Shown: piece after piece, positions 1 through 7,161 of the stretch
Layout: every line of letters starts with the position of its first letter
Position numbering within the stretch: position 1 is the stretch's first letter
NCBI GenBank assembly: GCA_030426805.1
Contig: JAUHXU010000002.1
Coordinates: forward strand, 310,001 to 374,000
Length of the DNA stretch: 64,000 nucleotides
Direction of reading: 5' to 3'
DNA from: a bacterium
GTDB taxonomy: Bacteria > Planctomycetota > JAFGQW01
Position numbers and translations under genes: made by a program
Notes under the pieces: model-generated
Database searches by the model: none
Told to the model about the DNA's origin: nothing
Seen by the model: the letters and a program-made list of their open reading frames with translations, nothing else

Positions 1-1273
1 CGACCATCGACGAGTTGTCGGTGGCCATCGTCACGGCGTTGGCACGCGTGTAGAACCTGCCGGAGATCGGCTGGCTTCCGAAGGTCGACGTGTCGATCTG
101 GACCAGGCTGTCGAACGTACCCTCGTCGGACAGCACGAGGTGGCCCGGCGCGAGCGGTCCCGGCGGCTGCGGGATCGGTGCATTGAGCGCGCGCTGGAAA
201 TCGGCGTTCAGCAAGAACGTGCCCGAGTTCGCACCACTGCCGTTGGAGTTGCATCCGCCGTGCGTGTGGATGCCGATCGCCTGGTTCGTCGCCTCGTCGA
301 TGACCGGCGATCCGGAGTTGCCGCCGGTCGTGTCGGTCTGGTATTGCAAGCGGTAGGCGCCGTTGCAGCTCGCGCCGTTGCCGAGGGTCGTGAACGGGCC
401 GATGTGCGTCTTTTGCGTCTGGTTGCGCGAGCCGGACGCGCTGCCGTAGCCCGTGATTCGGATCGTGTCGCTCGCGCCCGGTGCGACCGTGCGCAGCACG
501 AAGAACGCGTTCTGACGTTGCAGCGGCGTCTGGTTCTGGCTGTTCGTGCCGGCGAGCATGATGCCCCAGTCGCATCCGGTGCCGTTGCCGACGCCCGCGA
601 GCTCCTGCAAGACCGTGTACTGATCCTGCGGCGGCGGGTGTTGCAGGGTCCCGCCGCTCGTCGACTGCGGCACGTTGAACTGCACGATCGGGTTCGATCC
701 GCCGAGGCAGTGGCCGGCGGTGAGCAGCAGCCCGTTCGGTGTCGCGATCCACGCGGTGCAGCCGATCGGGAGCAGGCGGCACGTGCGGGGGTCGTTGGAG
801 TTCACGCGATCGTCGGTCGGTCCGCAGATCGTGTCCTTGCCGGTGGGCGCGACGCCGACGACCGTCGCCGCGAGGTCGAGGTGCACGTCGGTCGTGTCGG
901 GGCCGGCGAACAGGCGCACCATCAGTGCGTCGCCGTTGAAGTAGGCCGAGCGCGGGAACCAGCGCTGCATCATCGCGCGGTCGAGGCGTTGCTTCGCGCC
1001 GTCCTTGAACGACGTGATCTCGACGTAGCTCGAGCCGGGGAGCGCGTAGTCCGCGAACTTGAGCTGGAGCCAGCCCGCGTACGGGATCTCGACGAGGTGC
1101 TGCCACACCATGCGCACTTCGTTGGTGCTGTTGTCGACCTTCGTCGACGCCTTGCGATACGGCGCCTCGAAGCTGTCCGGTGCCTTCACCTGCGCGGTGG
1201 CGGCGCCGAACGCGGCGAGCCACAGCGCAACCACGAGGGCGCTCGTCGTCGTGCGTACGGGACGGTCACTCAT
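1..1273 (-). CDS. Secreted trypsin-like serine peptidase (C-terminus off the window)
   Basis: Translating the minus strand from the ATG at 1273 gives a signal-peptide-like start (MSDRPVRTTTSALVVALWLA then AFGAATAQ) and a chymotrypsin-fold serine protease. The His motif TAGHC has His188, CDWGIM carries the probable Asp235, and GGNSGSPV has Ser320, so the triad looks intact. About 180 residues lie between the signal peptide and the catalytic domain, probably a beta-sandwich pro- or recognition domain. The frame stays open to base 1, so the C-terminus (more than 424 residues in all) is missing. GGAG lies about 11 nt before the ATG and a TACAAT box lies further upstream. The role is probably extracytoplasmic proteolysis; the substrate cannot be told. 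Confidence 0.88.
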   Translation of the reverse strand, partial: MSDRPVRTTTSALVVALWLAAFGAATAQVKAPDSFEAPYRKASTKVDNSTNEVRMVWQHLVEIPYAGWLQLKFADYALPGSSYVEITSFKDGAKQRLDRAMMQRWFPRSAYFNGDALMVRLFAGPDTTDVHLDLAATVVGVAPTGKDTICGPTDDRVNSNDPRTCRLLPIGCTAWIATPNGLLLTAGHCLGGSNPIVQFNVPQSTSGGTLQHPPPQDQYTVLQELAGVGNGTGCDWGIMLAGTNSQNQTPLQRQNAFFVLRTVAPGASDTIRITGYGSASGSRNQTQKTHIGPFTTLGNGASCNGAYRLQYQTDTTGGNSGSPVIDEATNQAIGIHTHGGCNSNGSGANSGTFLLNADFQRALNAPIPQPPGPLAPGHLVLSDEGTFDSLVQIDTSTFGSQPISGRFYTRANAVTMATDNSSMV

Positions 1274-1308
1274 CCTGGATATCTCCTGATCAACATCTGC
1301 CCGAGTGG

Positions 1309-1314
1309 ATTGTA
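1309..1314 (-). promoter_or_regulatory. Candidate -10 box (TACAAT) for the trypsin-like peptidase gene
   Basis: On the minus strand TACAAT lies 35 nt upstream of the ATG at 1273, leaving room for a short leader with a GGAG ribosome site. No convincing -35 hexamer is seen at the usual spacing. Confidence 0.4.
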
Positions 1315-1342
1315 GCGACTTTCAGAGCCGAAGCGAGGGCTC

Positions 1343-2080
1343 TCAGCGAGAGACCGCGTCGGCGGAGAGGCGGGCGAAGAGCAGCGTGGATCCGGAGACG
1401 GCGATCGGCAATACGAGCAGGTTCGCGAACGGCACGAGCATCAGGCCGAAGACCGCGATGCCGAAGCCGAGGGCGGTCGCGCGATGGGTCCGGAGGAAGC
1501 GCCATCGCTCGCGCCACGCGTAGCCGTGTCGAGCGAGGGGAAAGTCGAAGTAGTCGAACGCGGTGATCCAGGCACCGATCGTGAGCCACGCGACGGTCCC
1601 GACGACGGGGATCAGGTTCAACGGGAACGTGACGACGAGGATCAGGAGTTGGACGACGACCCCGCGCACCGGGTCGGCGACCGACCGGGCTGCACCGCGA
1701 AGCGCGGAGACGGCACGGGCCTCGGGTTCGCCGGCGGCTCGACCGACCCGCACCGACAGCATGTCGAGGAACGGGCTCGCGATCGCGGTCGCGACGATCG
1801 TGAACGTCACGAGGGCGACCGCCGCACACACGACGACGGCGAGGATCGGGACGACGACGCCGATGATCGACTTCACCCACGCGAACCAGCCCCAGTCGCC
1901 GGCGGTGAGCGACGTCGACAGCGATGCACCGTAGCGCCACGCGAGCCAGCCGAGCACTGCGTAGAGGACGAGCGTCACCGCGGCCGGCGCCGCGGCCAGC
2001 GGCCACAGCTTCGGGTGGCGCAGCAGGTGGGCGGCGCCGACGATCACCCCGCCGACTCCGCGTGCGAAGCCGCCGGTCAT
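1343..2080 (-). CDS. EI24/CysZ-like multi-pass membrane protein
   Basis: The 245-residue protein has hydrophobic stretches near residues 30-55, 75-100, 140-165 and 190-220. The pattern MTGGFARGVGGVIVGAAHLL followed by RHPKLWPLAAAPAAVTL is typical of EI24-domain (CysZ-related) membrane proteins. CysZ of enterobacteria is a sulfate permease, but most bacterial EI24 proteins have no proven function. The ATG at 2080 is chosen because it overlaps the stop of the preceding gene as ATGA; an earlier in-frame start would intrude deep into that gene. It is the third gene of an operon behind the AGCS symporter and the zinc-ribbon protein. Family assignment is good; substrate unknown. Confidence 0.75.
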   Translation of the reverse strand: MTGGFARGVGGVIVGAAHLLRHPKLWPLAAAPAAVTLVLYAVLGWLAWRYGASLSTSLTAGDWGWFAWVKSIIGVVVPILAVVVCAAVALVTFTIVATAIASPFLDMLSVRVGRAAGEPEARAVSALRGAARSVADPVRGVVVQLLILVVTFPLNLIPVVGTVAWLTIGAWITAFDYFDFPLARHGYAWRERWRFLRTHRATALGFGIAVFGLMLVPFANLLVLPIAVSGSTLLFARLSADAVSR

Positions 2081-2370
2081 TGGGTTTCGAGCGCGAACAC
2101 CGCGTCCTGGATGCGTTCGCCCCGGCACTTCGGGCAACGGCCCGGCGTGATGTAGCGCCCGCGATCACGGAACACGTAGCCGCACGATTCGCACTCTGCC
2201 GGCGTGACGGCGAGCGTCGCGCCCTGCTGCTTCGCGCTGCGCTCGACGTGACGGAGGTCGTCCTCGAGCTGGCGCACCGGGACGCCGAGTGCGACCCGCA
2301 ATCCCTCGAACGACTGCTCGTGGGCCTCGAGGAGGTCGACCAGCCGTTGTCGGCGCGTGCGCTCCGTCAA
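2077..2370 (-). CDS. Small HTH plus zinc-ribbon regulator-like protein (COG3357 type)
   Basis: This 97-residue protein has a helical N-terminal half (TRRQRLVDLLEAHEQSFEGL, then VALGVPVRQLEDDLRHVER) resembling a winged-helix domain. It is followed by a zinc ribbon with CESCGYVF and CPKCRGERI. The layout matches predicted transcriptional regulators that join an HTH to a zinc ribbon. No ATG fits; the TTG at 2370 overlaps the TGA of the symporter gene as TTGA, and its own stop overlaps the next gene as ATGA, so the three genes are translationally coupled. It may act as a local regulator or as a nucleic-acid-binding protein. The target is unknown. Confidence 0.7.
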   Translation of the reverse strand: MTERTRRQRLVDLLEAHEQSFEGLRVALGVPVRQLEDDLRHVERSAKQQGATLAVTPAECESCGYVFRDRGRYITPGRCPKCRGERIQDAVFALETQ

Positions 2371-4091
2371 TCGTCTTCTTCCATCATCTCGGCGAGCGGA
2401 CGTGCGGCGTGGGGCTTCTCCATCGAGCCGTCCTTGAGGCGCGCGACGTAGGCGTGATAGGCCTGCATCGCCTTCTTGCCGAAGAACAACGTCAACGGGA
2501 TGTTCACGACGAGCATCACGCCGGTTCCGAGCGACGTCAGCGCGTCGAGTTCGGCGTTGGTCTTGATCAGGTTGGGCACGCAGGCGACCACCACGAGCAT
2601 GCAGTAGATCACCCGATACCCGAATACCGCACCCTCGCCGAGGAGATAGACGATCCCCTGCTCGCCGTAGTAGCTCCACGAGATGATCGTCGAGATCGCG
2701 AACAACCACGCCGCGAGTGTGACGAGCCACTGGCCCAGTCCGTCGGAAACGCGATCGAACGCCTTCGCCGTGAGCGTCGCGCCCGCGTAGTCCGCGTAGA
2801 TCGCATTGGAGAGCAGGACCGGGGGCTCCATCGACGTGACGCTTCCGCTCCACTCGACCCGTGCGGGCTTTCCCTTCTCGAGGGCGACGATCCCGCTCAG
2901 CTTGTGAAGGCGGTTGCCCGTGTCGTCGTTCTGGCCGGCCTGGGCGATCACGAAGACGCCCATGTTGTGATGCCATGCTTCCGTCGTCTCGGCGGGCAAC
3001 TCCGCCCCCGCGAGTGTCCACGTGCGATCACCGGCCGAGTCGACCGTGTCGCTCCACGCGGGTGCGGTGGCGAACGTCGCCGCGGCATCGCGCTTCCACG
3101 TGCCGGTCAAGATGATGACGAGGGACGTCAACGTGCACACGACGAGCGTGTCGATGAACGGCTCGAGGCCGGCCACGATTCCCTCGCGAACCGGCTCGTC
3201 CGTCCGCGCCGCGGAGTGCGCGATCGGGGACGAGCCTTGCCCGACTTCGCTCGAGAAGAGCGCGCGCTTCATTCCCCACAACAGCGCATAGCCGAAGGTG
3301 CCGCCGAGGAAGGCGCCCTGCGCGTCGGTCGGGCTGAAGGCCGACGTGACGATCAGGCGGAGCGCTTCCGGGACCTCGCCGATGAAGTTGAACACGACGA
3401 ACAGCGCCGCCATCATGTAGGCGAGGCACATGAACGGCACGATCCGACCCGCGACGGCACCGATGCGCTTGATCCCGCCGAGGATCACCGCCGCGACGAC
3501 GAGCGAGAGCACGATCCCGGTGACGATCGTCGGGATCTGGAAGTAGTCGCGCGTCAGGTTGCCGACGTTCCAGGACTGGAACATGTTGCCGCCCGTCACG
3601 GACGAGATCAGCAGCGTGACGCAGAACAACCCGCCGAGGAACTTGCCGGCTCCGGCGAGCGACGGGTTGAGTTCCTTGAACCCCTTCATCGCGACCCACA
3701 TCGGCCCGCCGTGCGGGTTGTCGCGGTCGTCGGTGTTGCGGTGCAGCATCGACAGCGTCACCTCGGCCATCTTCAGCGCCATGCCGAAGAAGCCGATCAC
3801 CCACATCCAGAACACCGCGCCGGGACCGCCGAGCGCGATCGCGACCGCCACGCCGCCGATGTTGCCGAGTCCGACCGTTGCGGAGAGGGCGGCCGACAGT
3901 GCCTGGAAGTGGTTGATCGCGCCGGGGTCGTCGTGATCGTCGTACTTGCCGCGGATGACGGCGACGCCGTGCGTGAGCGCGCGATACTGGCCGAAGAAGC
4001 TCCAGATCGTGAACAGGACCGCCGAGCCGAGCACGAAGTAGAGTACCGATTCGTGCCAGATGACCGAGTTGATCGCGTTGAGGAAATCCAT
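2367..4091 (-). CDS. Sodium:alanine/glycine symporter (AGCS family)
   Basis: The 574-residue protein carries the AGCS signature ATVGLGNIGGVAVAIALGGP (residues 71-90), the segment WGMKRALFSSEVGQGSSPIA and about ten membrane helices. AGCS proteins import alanine or glycine with sodium. Residues 331-440 form a hydrophilic insertion that most family members (about 450-500 residues) lack. It separates a helix ending LVIILTG from one starting QWLVTLAAWLFAIS and should lie outside the membrane. The ATG at 4091 has GGAG just upstream. It is first in an operon with the zinc-ribbon and EI24 genes. Function is confident at family level; the exact amino acid is not. Confidence 0.92.
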   Translation of the reverse strand: MDFLNAINSVIWHESVLYFVLGSAVLFTIWSFFGQYRALTHGVAVIRGKYDDHDDPGAINHFQALSAALSATVGLGNIGGVAVAIALGGPGAVFWMWVIGFFGMALKMAEVTLSMLHRNTDDRDNPHGGPMWVAMKGFKELNPSLAGAGKFLGGLFCVTLLISSVTGGNMFQSWNVGNLTRDYFQIPTIVTGIVLSLVVAAVILGGIKRIGAVAGRIVPFMCLAYMMAALFVVFNFIGEVPEALRLIVTSAFSPTDAQGAFLGGTFGYALLWGMKRALFSSEVGQGSSPIAHSAARTDEPVREGIVAGLEPFIDTLVVCTLTSLVIILTGTWKRDAAATFATAPAWSDTVDSAGDRTWTLAGAELPAETTEAWHHNMGVFVIAQAGQNDDTGNRLHKLSGIVALEKGKPARVEWSGSVTSMEPPVLLSNAIYADYAGATLTAKAFDRVSDGLGQWLVTLAAWLFAISTIISWSYYGEQGIVYLLGEGAVFGYRVIYCMLVVVACVPNLIKTNAELDALTSLGTGVMLVVNIPLTLFFGKKAMQAYHAYVARLKDGSMEKPHAARPLAEMMEEDD

Positions 4092-4126
4092 GCGCGCTCC
4101 ATGTGCGGGGACGTCGATGTCGCGCG

Positions 4127-4132
4127 ATGATA
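4127..4132 (-). promoter_or_regulatory. Candidate -10 box (TATCAT) for the AGCS operon
   Basis: TATCAT on the minus strand lies 36 nt before the symporter ATG and would give a leader of about 30 nt that includes GGAG. No clear -35 is seen. Confidence 0.3.
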
Positions 4133-4167
4133 GCCCCCGCGCTGCCCGATGGCAATGGACGTGGCGG

Positions 4168-5601
4168 TCAGCTGAGCGTCGGCAGCGCGGTGCGAATCGC
4201 GTCGAGCGTGTCGTCGATCCGGTCGGCGTGCGTGCGGAAGCACAGGACGCAGATCCGGATCACGAATCGACCCCCGACACGGGTCGGTGTCAGGTGGACG
4301 CGGCCGCGCGCATGGATCGCGTCCAGCAGGCGTTCGTTGAGCCGATCGGTCGCGACGCCGTCGAGTCCGTCGCGCACCGCGCGGAACACGACCGTCGACA
4401 GTTGCGGTTCGGCGACGATCTCGATCCCGTCGATCGCGCGCAGCCCGTCGTGGGCGCGCACCGCGAGGTCGAGCTTCTCGTCGAGTGCGTCGCGAAACGC
4501 GTCGATGCCGTGCATCTTGATCGGCAACCACACGCGCAAGCCGCGGAAGTCGCGCGACAGCTCCGGCGAGATCTCGTTGAAGTCGACGAACGCGTCGTCG
4601 GTCTGCATCGTCGGCAGGTACTCGGCCGACAGTGCGTGGGCCCGACGGAGCGCGTCGCCGTCGCGGACGAGCAGTGCGCCCGTGCCGTAGGGGAGGAACA
4701 GCCCCTTGTGGGGGTCGAGCGTGATCGAGTCCGCACGTTCGAGTCCCCGCATCGCGTGACGCCCGCGCTCGGTCAGCGCGAAGAAGCCACCGTATGCCGC
4801 GTCGACGTGGAGCCACAGGCGTTCGTCGCGCGCGACGTCGGCGATCGCGTGGAGGTCGTCGACCGCGCCGGTGTTCGTCGTGCCGGCCGACGCGACGATG
4901 CAGAACGGCGCGGCGTCGTCTGCGCGGTCCCGCGCGACCGCCTCGCGCAGTGCGTCGACGTCGAGTCGGAACGCGTCGTCGACGGGCAAGCGGCGCACGT
5001 TGCGCTCCGGGAACCCGGCGAGGATCGCCGCTTTCGTCACGCAGTGGTGGACCTGGTCGGACGTGTAGATCGTTCCCGCGAGGAAATTCTCCGGTAGCCG
5101 CTCGCGACGGGCGGTCACGAGCGCCGAGAAGTTCGCCAGCGAACCGCCCGACGCGAGGAAGCCGCGCGCGGTGTCGGGATACCCGACGATCGACGCGAAC
5201 CATCGGAGTACGTTCGCCTCGACCTGCGCGAGCACCGGCGCGGCCGCGAAGACACCGACGTAGCGGTTGGTCGTGTCGCTGATCAGGTCGGCGAGCGCCG
5301 CCTGAACGATGCCGCCGCCGGGGACGTATGCGAGGTAGCCCGGGCCCGGCGTCGTGAACGACCACGGGATCGCTTCGTCGAACAGCCAGTCGAGCAGCGA
5401 CTCGAACGGCTCGCCGTCGGTCGGCGGTTCCGGCTCGACCGCCCGGCGCGCGCGGTCGATCCCCTCGAGTGCGGGCCCGTAGCCCGGCTGGCGGTCGATC
5501 GACTCGAGGTGATCGACGATCCGGGCCATCGCGGTGTCGACGAGCGCGCGGATCGTGTCGGTGTCGAGTTCGAGGGGGTGGTCTCGTCGGTCGGTGGACA
5601 T
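4168..5601 (-). CDS. PLP-dependent (aromatic) amino acid decarboxylase, group II
   Basis: This 477-residue fold-type I PLP enzyme has the decarboxylase motif LDPHKGLFLPYG with Lys299 as the Schiff-base lysine. The HVDAAYGG segment has His265 and Asp267, the residue that holds the pyridine nitrogen. GGSLANFSAL binds the cofactor phosphate, and the N-terminal FTTPGPGYLAYVPGG is typical of DOPA/tyrosine/tryptophan decarboxylase homologues. Length fits the family. The reaction is amino acid to amine plus CO2; the substrate cannot be fixed, and some planctomycete homologues may act on other amino acids. The ATG at 5601 has no Shine-Dalgarno, and a TAGACT box lies 8 nt upstream, suggesting a leaderless message. 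Confidence 0.85.
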   Translation of the reverse strand: MSTDRRDHPLELDTDTIRALVDTAMARIVDHLESIDRQPGYGPALEGIDRARRAVEPEPPTDGEPFESLLDWLFDEAIPWSFTTPGPGYLAYVPGGGIVQAALADLISDTTNRYVGVFAAAPVLAQVEANVLRWFASIVGYPDTARGFLASGGSLANFSALVTARRERLPENFLAGTIYTSDQVHHCVTKAAILAGFPERNVRRLPVDDAFRLDVDALREAVARDRADDAAPFCIVASAGTTNTGAVDDLHAIADVARDERLWLHVDAAYGGFFALTERGRHAMRGLERADSITLDPHKGLFLPYGTGALLVRDGDALRRAHALSAEYLPTMQTDDAFVDFNEISPELSRDFRGLRVWLPIKMHGIDAFRDALDEKLDLAVRAHDGLRAIDGIEIVAEPQLSTVVFRAVRDGLDGVATDRLNERLLDAIHARGRVHLTPTRVGGRFVIRICVLCFRTHADRIDDTLDAIRTALPTLS

Positions 5602-5609
5602 GGGGCGGC

Positions 5610-5615
5610 AGTCTA
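5610..5615 (-). promoter_or_regulatory. Candidate -10 box (TAGACT) close to the decarboxylase start
   Basis: On the minus strand TAGACT ends 8 nt before the ATG at 5601, so transcription would start at or next to the start codon (leaderless). Confidence 0.35.
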
Positions 5616-5664
5616 CCGGATGCGCTCGGTGGATGCGATCACGGCGCATCGGTGCATGGTGGGG

Positions 5665-5670
5665 TATACT
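5665..5670 (+). promoter_or_regulatory. Candidate -10 box (TATACT) for the gene at 5713
   Basis: GGGGTATACT lies 43 nt upstream of the ATG at 5713 in an otherwise G+C-rich intergenic region between divergent genes. No good -35 is visible. Confidence 0.35.
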
Positions 5671-5712
5671 CGGCGCGCCGGACTGGGCCGGCCACTGCCG
5701 AAGGGTCGTGTC

Positions 5713-7161
5713 ATGGGGAAGACGGAACCGACGCTCACCTGCCCGAAGTGCCAGGCCGAGCACGACGTCTCCGCGATGAAGCCGGGTCGGCGATTCCAGT
5801 GCGAGTGCGGGCGTCACCTGACCGCACCGGCGCGGAGCGGTCTGTCGCCGCTCGTGATCGGCGGGATCGCGCTCCTGATCGCGGTGCCGGTGGGGATCTT
5901 CGCGTTCATCGGCGGGGACGAGGTGCCCGTCGACGACGATCCGAAGCCCGCCGAGGAGGTCGCGAAAGACGACAAGCCTGCCGAGCCGGTCCCGGATCTG
6001 ATCCAGCTCGACTACGAGGGGCTCGTGGCGCGCACGCGGCGCGGGAAGCGTTCGGCGCGCGAAGAGGCGAGGGCCGAGCTCCTCGCGTTCTGCGTCAAGC
6101 ACGAGCGGTATCACGACGAGGCGCGCAAGGTCTACCGCAAGATGCTCGACGAGGATCCGGATACGCCGGAGGCGCTCGACTTCCTGAAGCTCGCGCTCGT
6201 CGAAGACCTGCCGATTCCCGCGGCCGAGCAGAAGGCACTCGTCGACGGCGACTGGTTCGAGAAGGCGTCCGGCGTGCTGCACAACGAGGTCAAGAGCGAA
6301 CAGCGCTTCCTCGACATCGGGCTTCGCTATGCGTATGCCCCTCCGTTCGTCGTCGTGAAGGAGCGTGCCGACAACGAGCGGAAGGATCGCAAGGCGCGGT
6401 TGAAGGCGCGCGAGCTGCTCGCCGGCGTCTACCCGGCGTTTCGTGCGTTGCTCGCCGATGCGGTCGAGTTGCCGGAGGACCCGGCGGTCGTCGTGCCGCT
6501 GTTCTGGTTCTCGAGCGAGAACGCGTGGAACCTCTACTGGGACTCGAAGACCCCGCGCTGGGGCGAGCGCCGGTCGCGCAATCCGCACTGGTGCGTCTAT
6601 CGCGTGTCCGAGCGCGCCGATCCGTTCGCGCTACACGGCTGCGTCGCGCCGATGGTGCGCGAAGCCGCGCTGTCGATGGTCGAGGCGGCGCTGAACAAGA
6701 AGGGCATGACGCCCCAGTGGGTCACGCACGGCATCGCCGAACACCTCGCCCGGGTCGCGATGGACGAAGAGCGCGGCGGCTACCGATACGGTGCTGCCGA
6801 CGAGAAGTCGCTCGCCCGTCTCGGGAAGTCCTCTGACCGGATGAAGCTCGTCGACATCGTCGTGCGCACCGACGAACAGGACGAGGTCGCGCGTCAGCTC
6901 CTGGAGTGGCTCAAGAAGCAGGGCCGTGACGACGTGACGATCAACACCGTGCAGCTCGGCATGAAGTACGTCCCACCGGACATCGCCTGGTCGCTCGTGA
7001 CCTTCCTCCTCGAGGACGGTCAGCGCGAGCGCTTCCTCGACTTCGTCGGGCGTGTCGTCAAGGGCGGAGCGCCCGAGGCCGCGTTCAAGAAAGCGCTCGG
7101 CGAGGACGTCGCCGCGCTGGACGACGCCTGGGCGAAGTGGCTGAAGGCGCAGGCGAAGTGA
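5713..7161 (+). CDS. Zinc-ribbon membrane protein, degenerate metallopeptidase paralogue
   Basis: The 482-residue protein starts with a zinc ribbon (Cys10, Cys13, Cys30, Cys32). A membrane helix (about 46-66), an acidic/proline linker and a large outer domain follow. The outer domain is homologous to that of the gene at 24489: both have a WFxxA...LxDxGL segment, a VKER/AKER motif, a (L/V)FWFxSE strand and a W...G(L/I)AE helix. In the paralogue the helix reads HEASH (His364-His368) with Glu394. Here the same positions are REAAL (Arg316, Leu320) and His339, so the zinc site is lost. It is probably a non-catalytic, surface-exposed partner or sensor. ATG at 5713 is preferred because upstream codons would put ribbon-less sequence in front. 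Confidence 0.7.
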   Translation: MGKTEPTLTCPKCQAEHDVSAMKPGRRFQCECGRHLTAPARSGLSPLVIGGIALLIAVPVGIFAFIGGDEVPVDDDPKPAEEVAKDDKPAEPVPDLIQLDYEGLVARTRRGKRSAREEARAELLAFCVKHERYHDEARKVYRKMLDEDPDTPEALDFLKLALVEDLPIPAAEQKALVDGDWFEKASGVLHNEVKSEQRFLDIGLRYAYAPPFVVVKERADNERKDRKARLKARELLAGVYPAFRALLADAVELPEDPAVVVPLFWFSSENAWNLYWDSKTPRWGERRSRNPHWCVYRVSERADPFALHGCVAPMVREAALSMVEAALNKKGMTPQWVTHGIAEHLARVAMDEERGGYRYGAADEKSLARLGKSSDRMKLVDIVVRTDEQDEVARQLLEWLKKQGRDDVTINTVQLGMKYVPPDIAWSLVTFLLEDGQRERFLDFVGRVVKGGAPEAAFKKALGEDVAALDDAWAKWLKAQAK

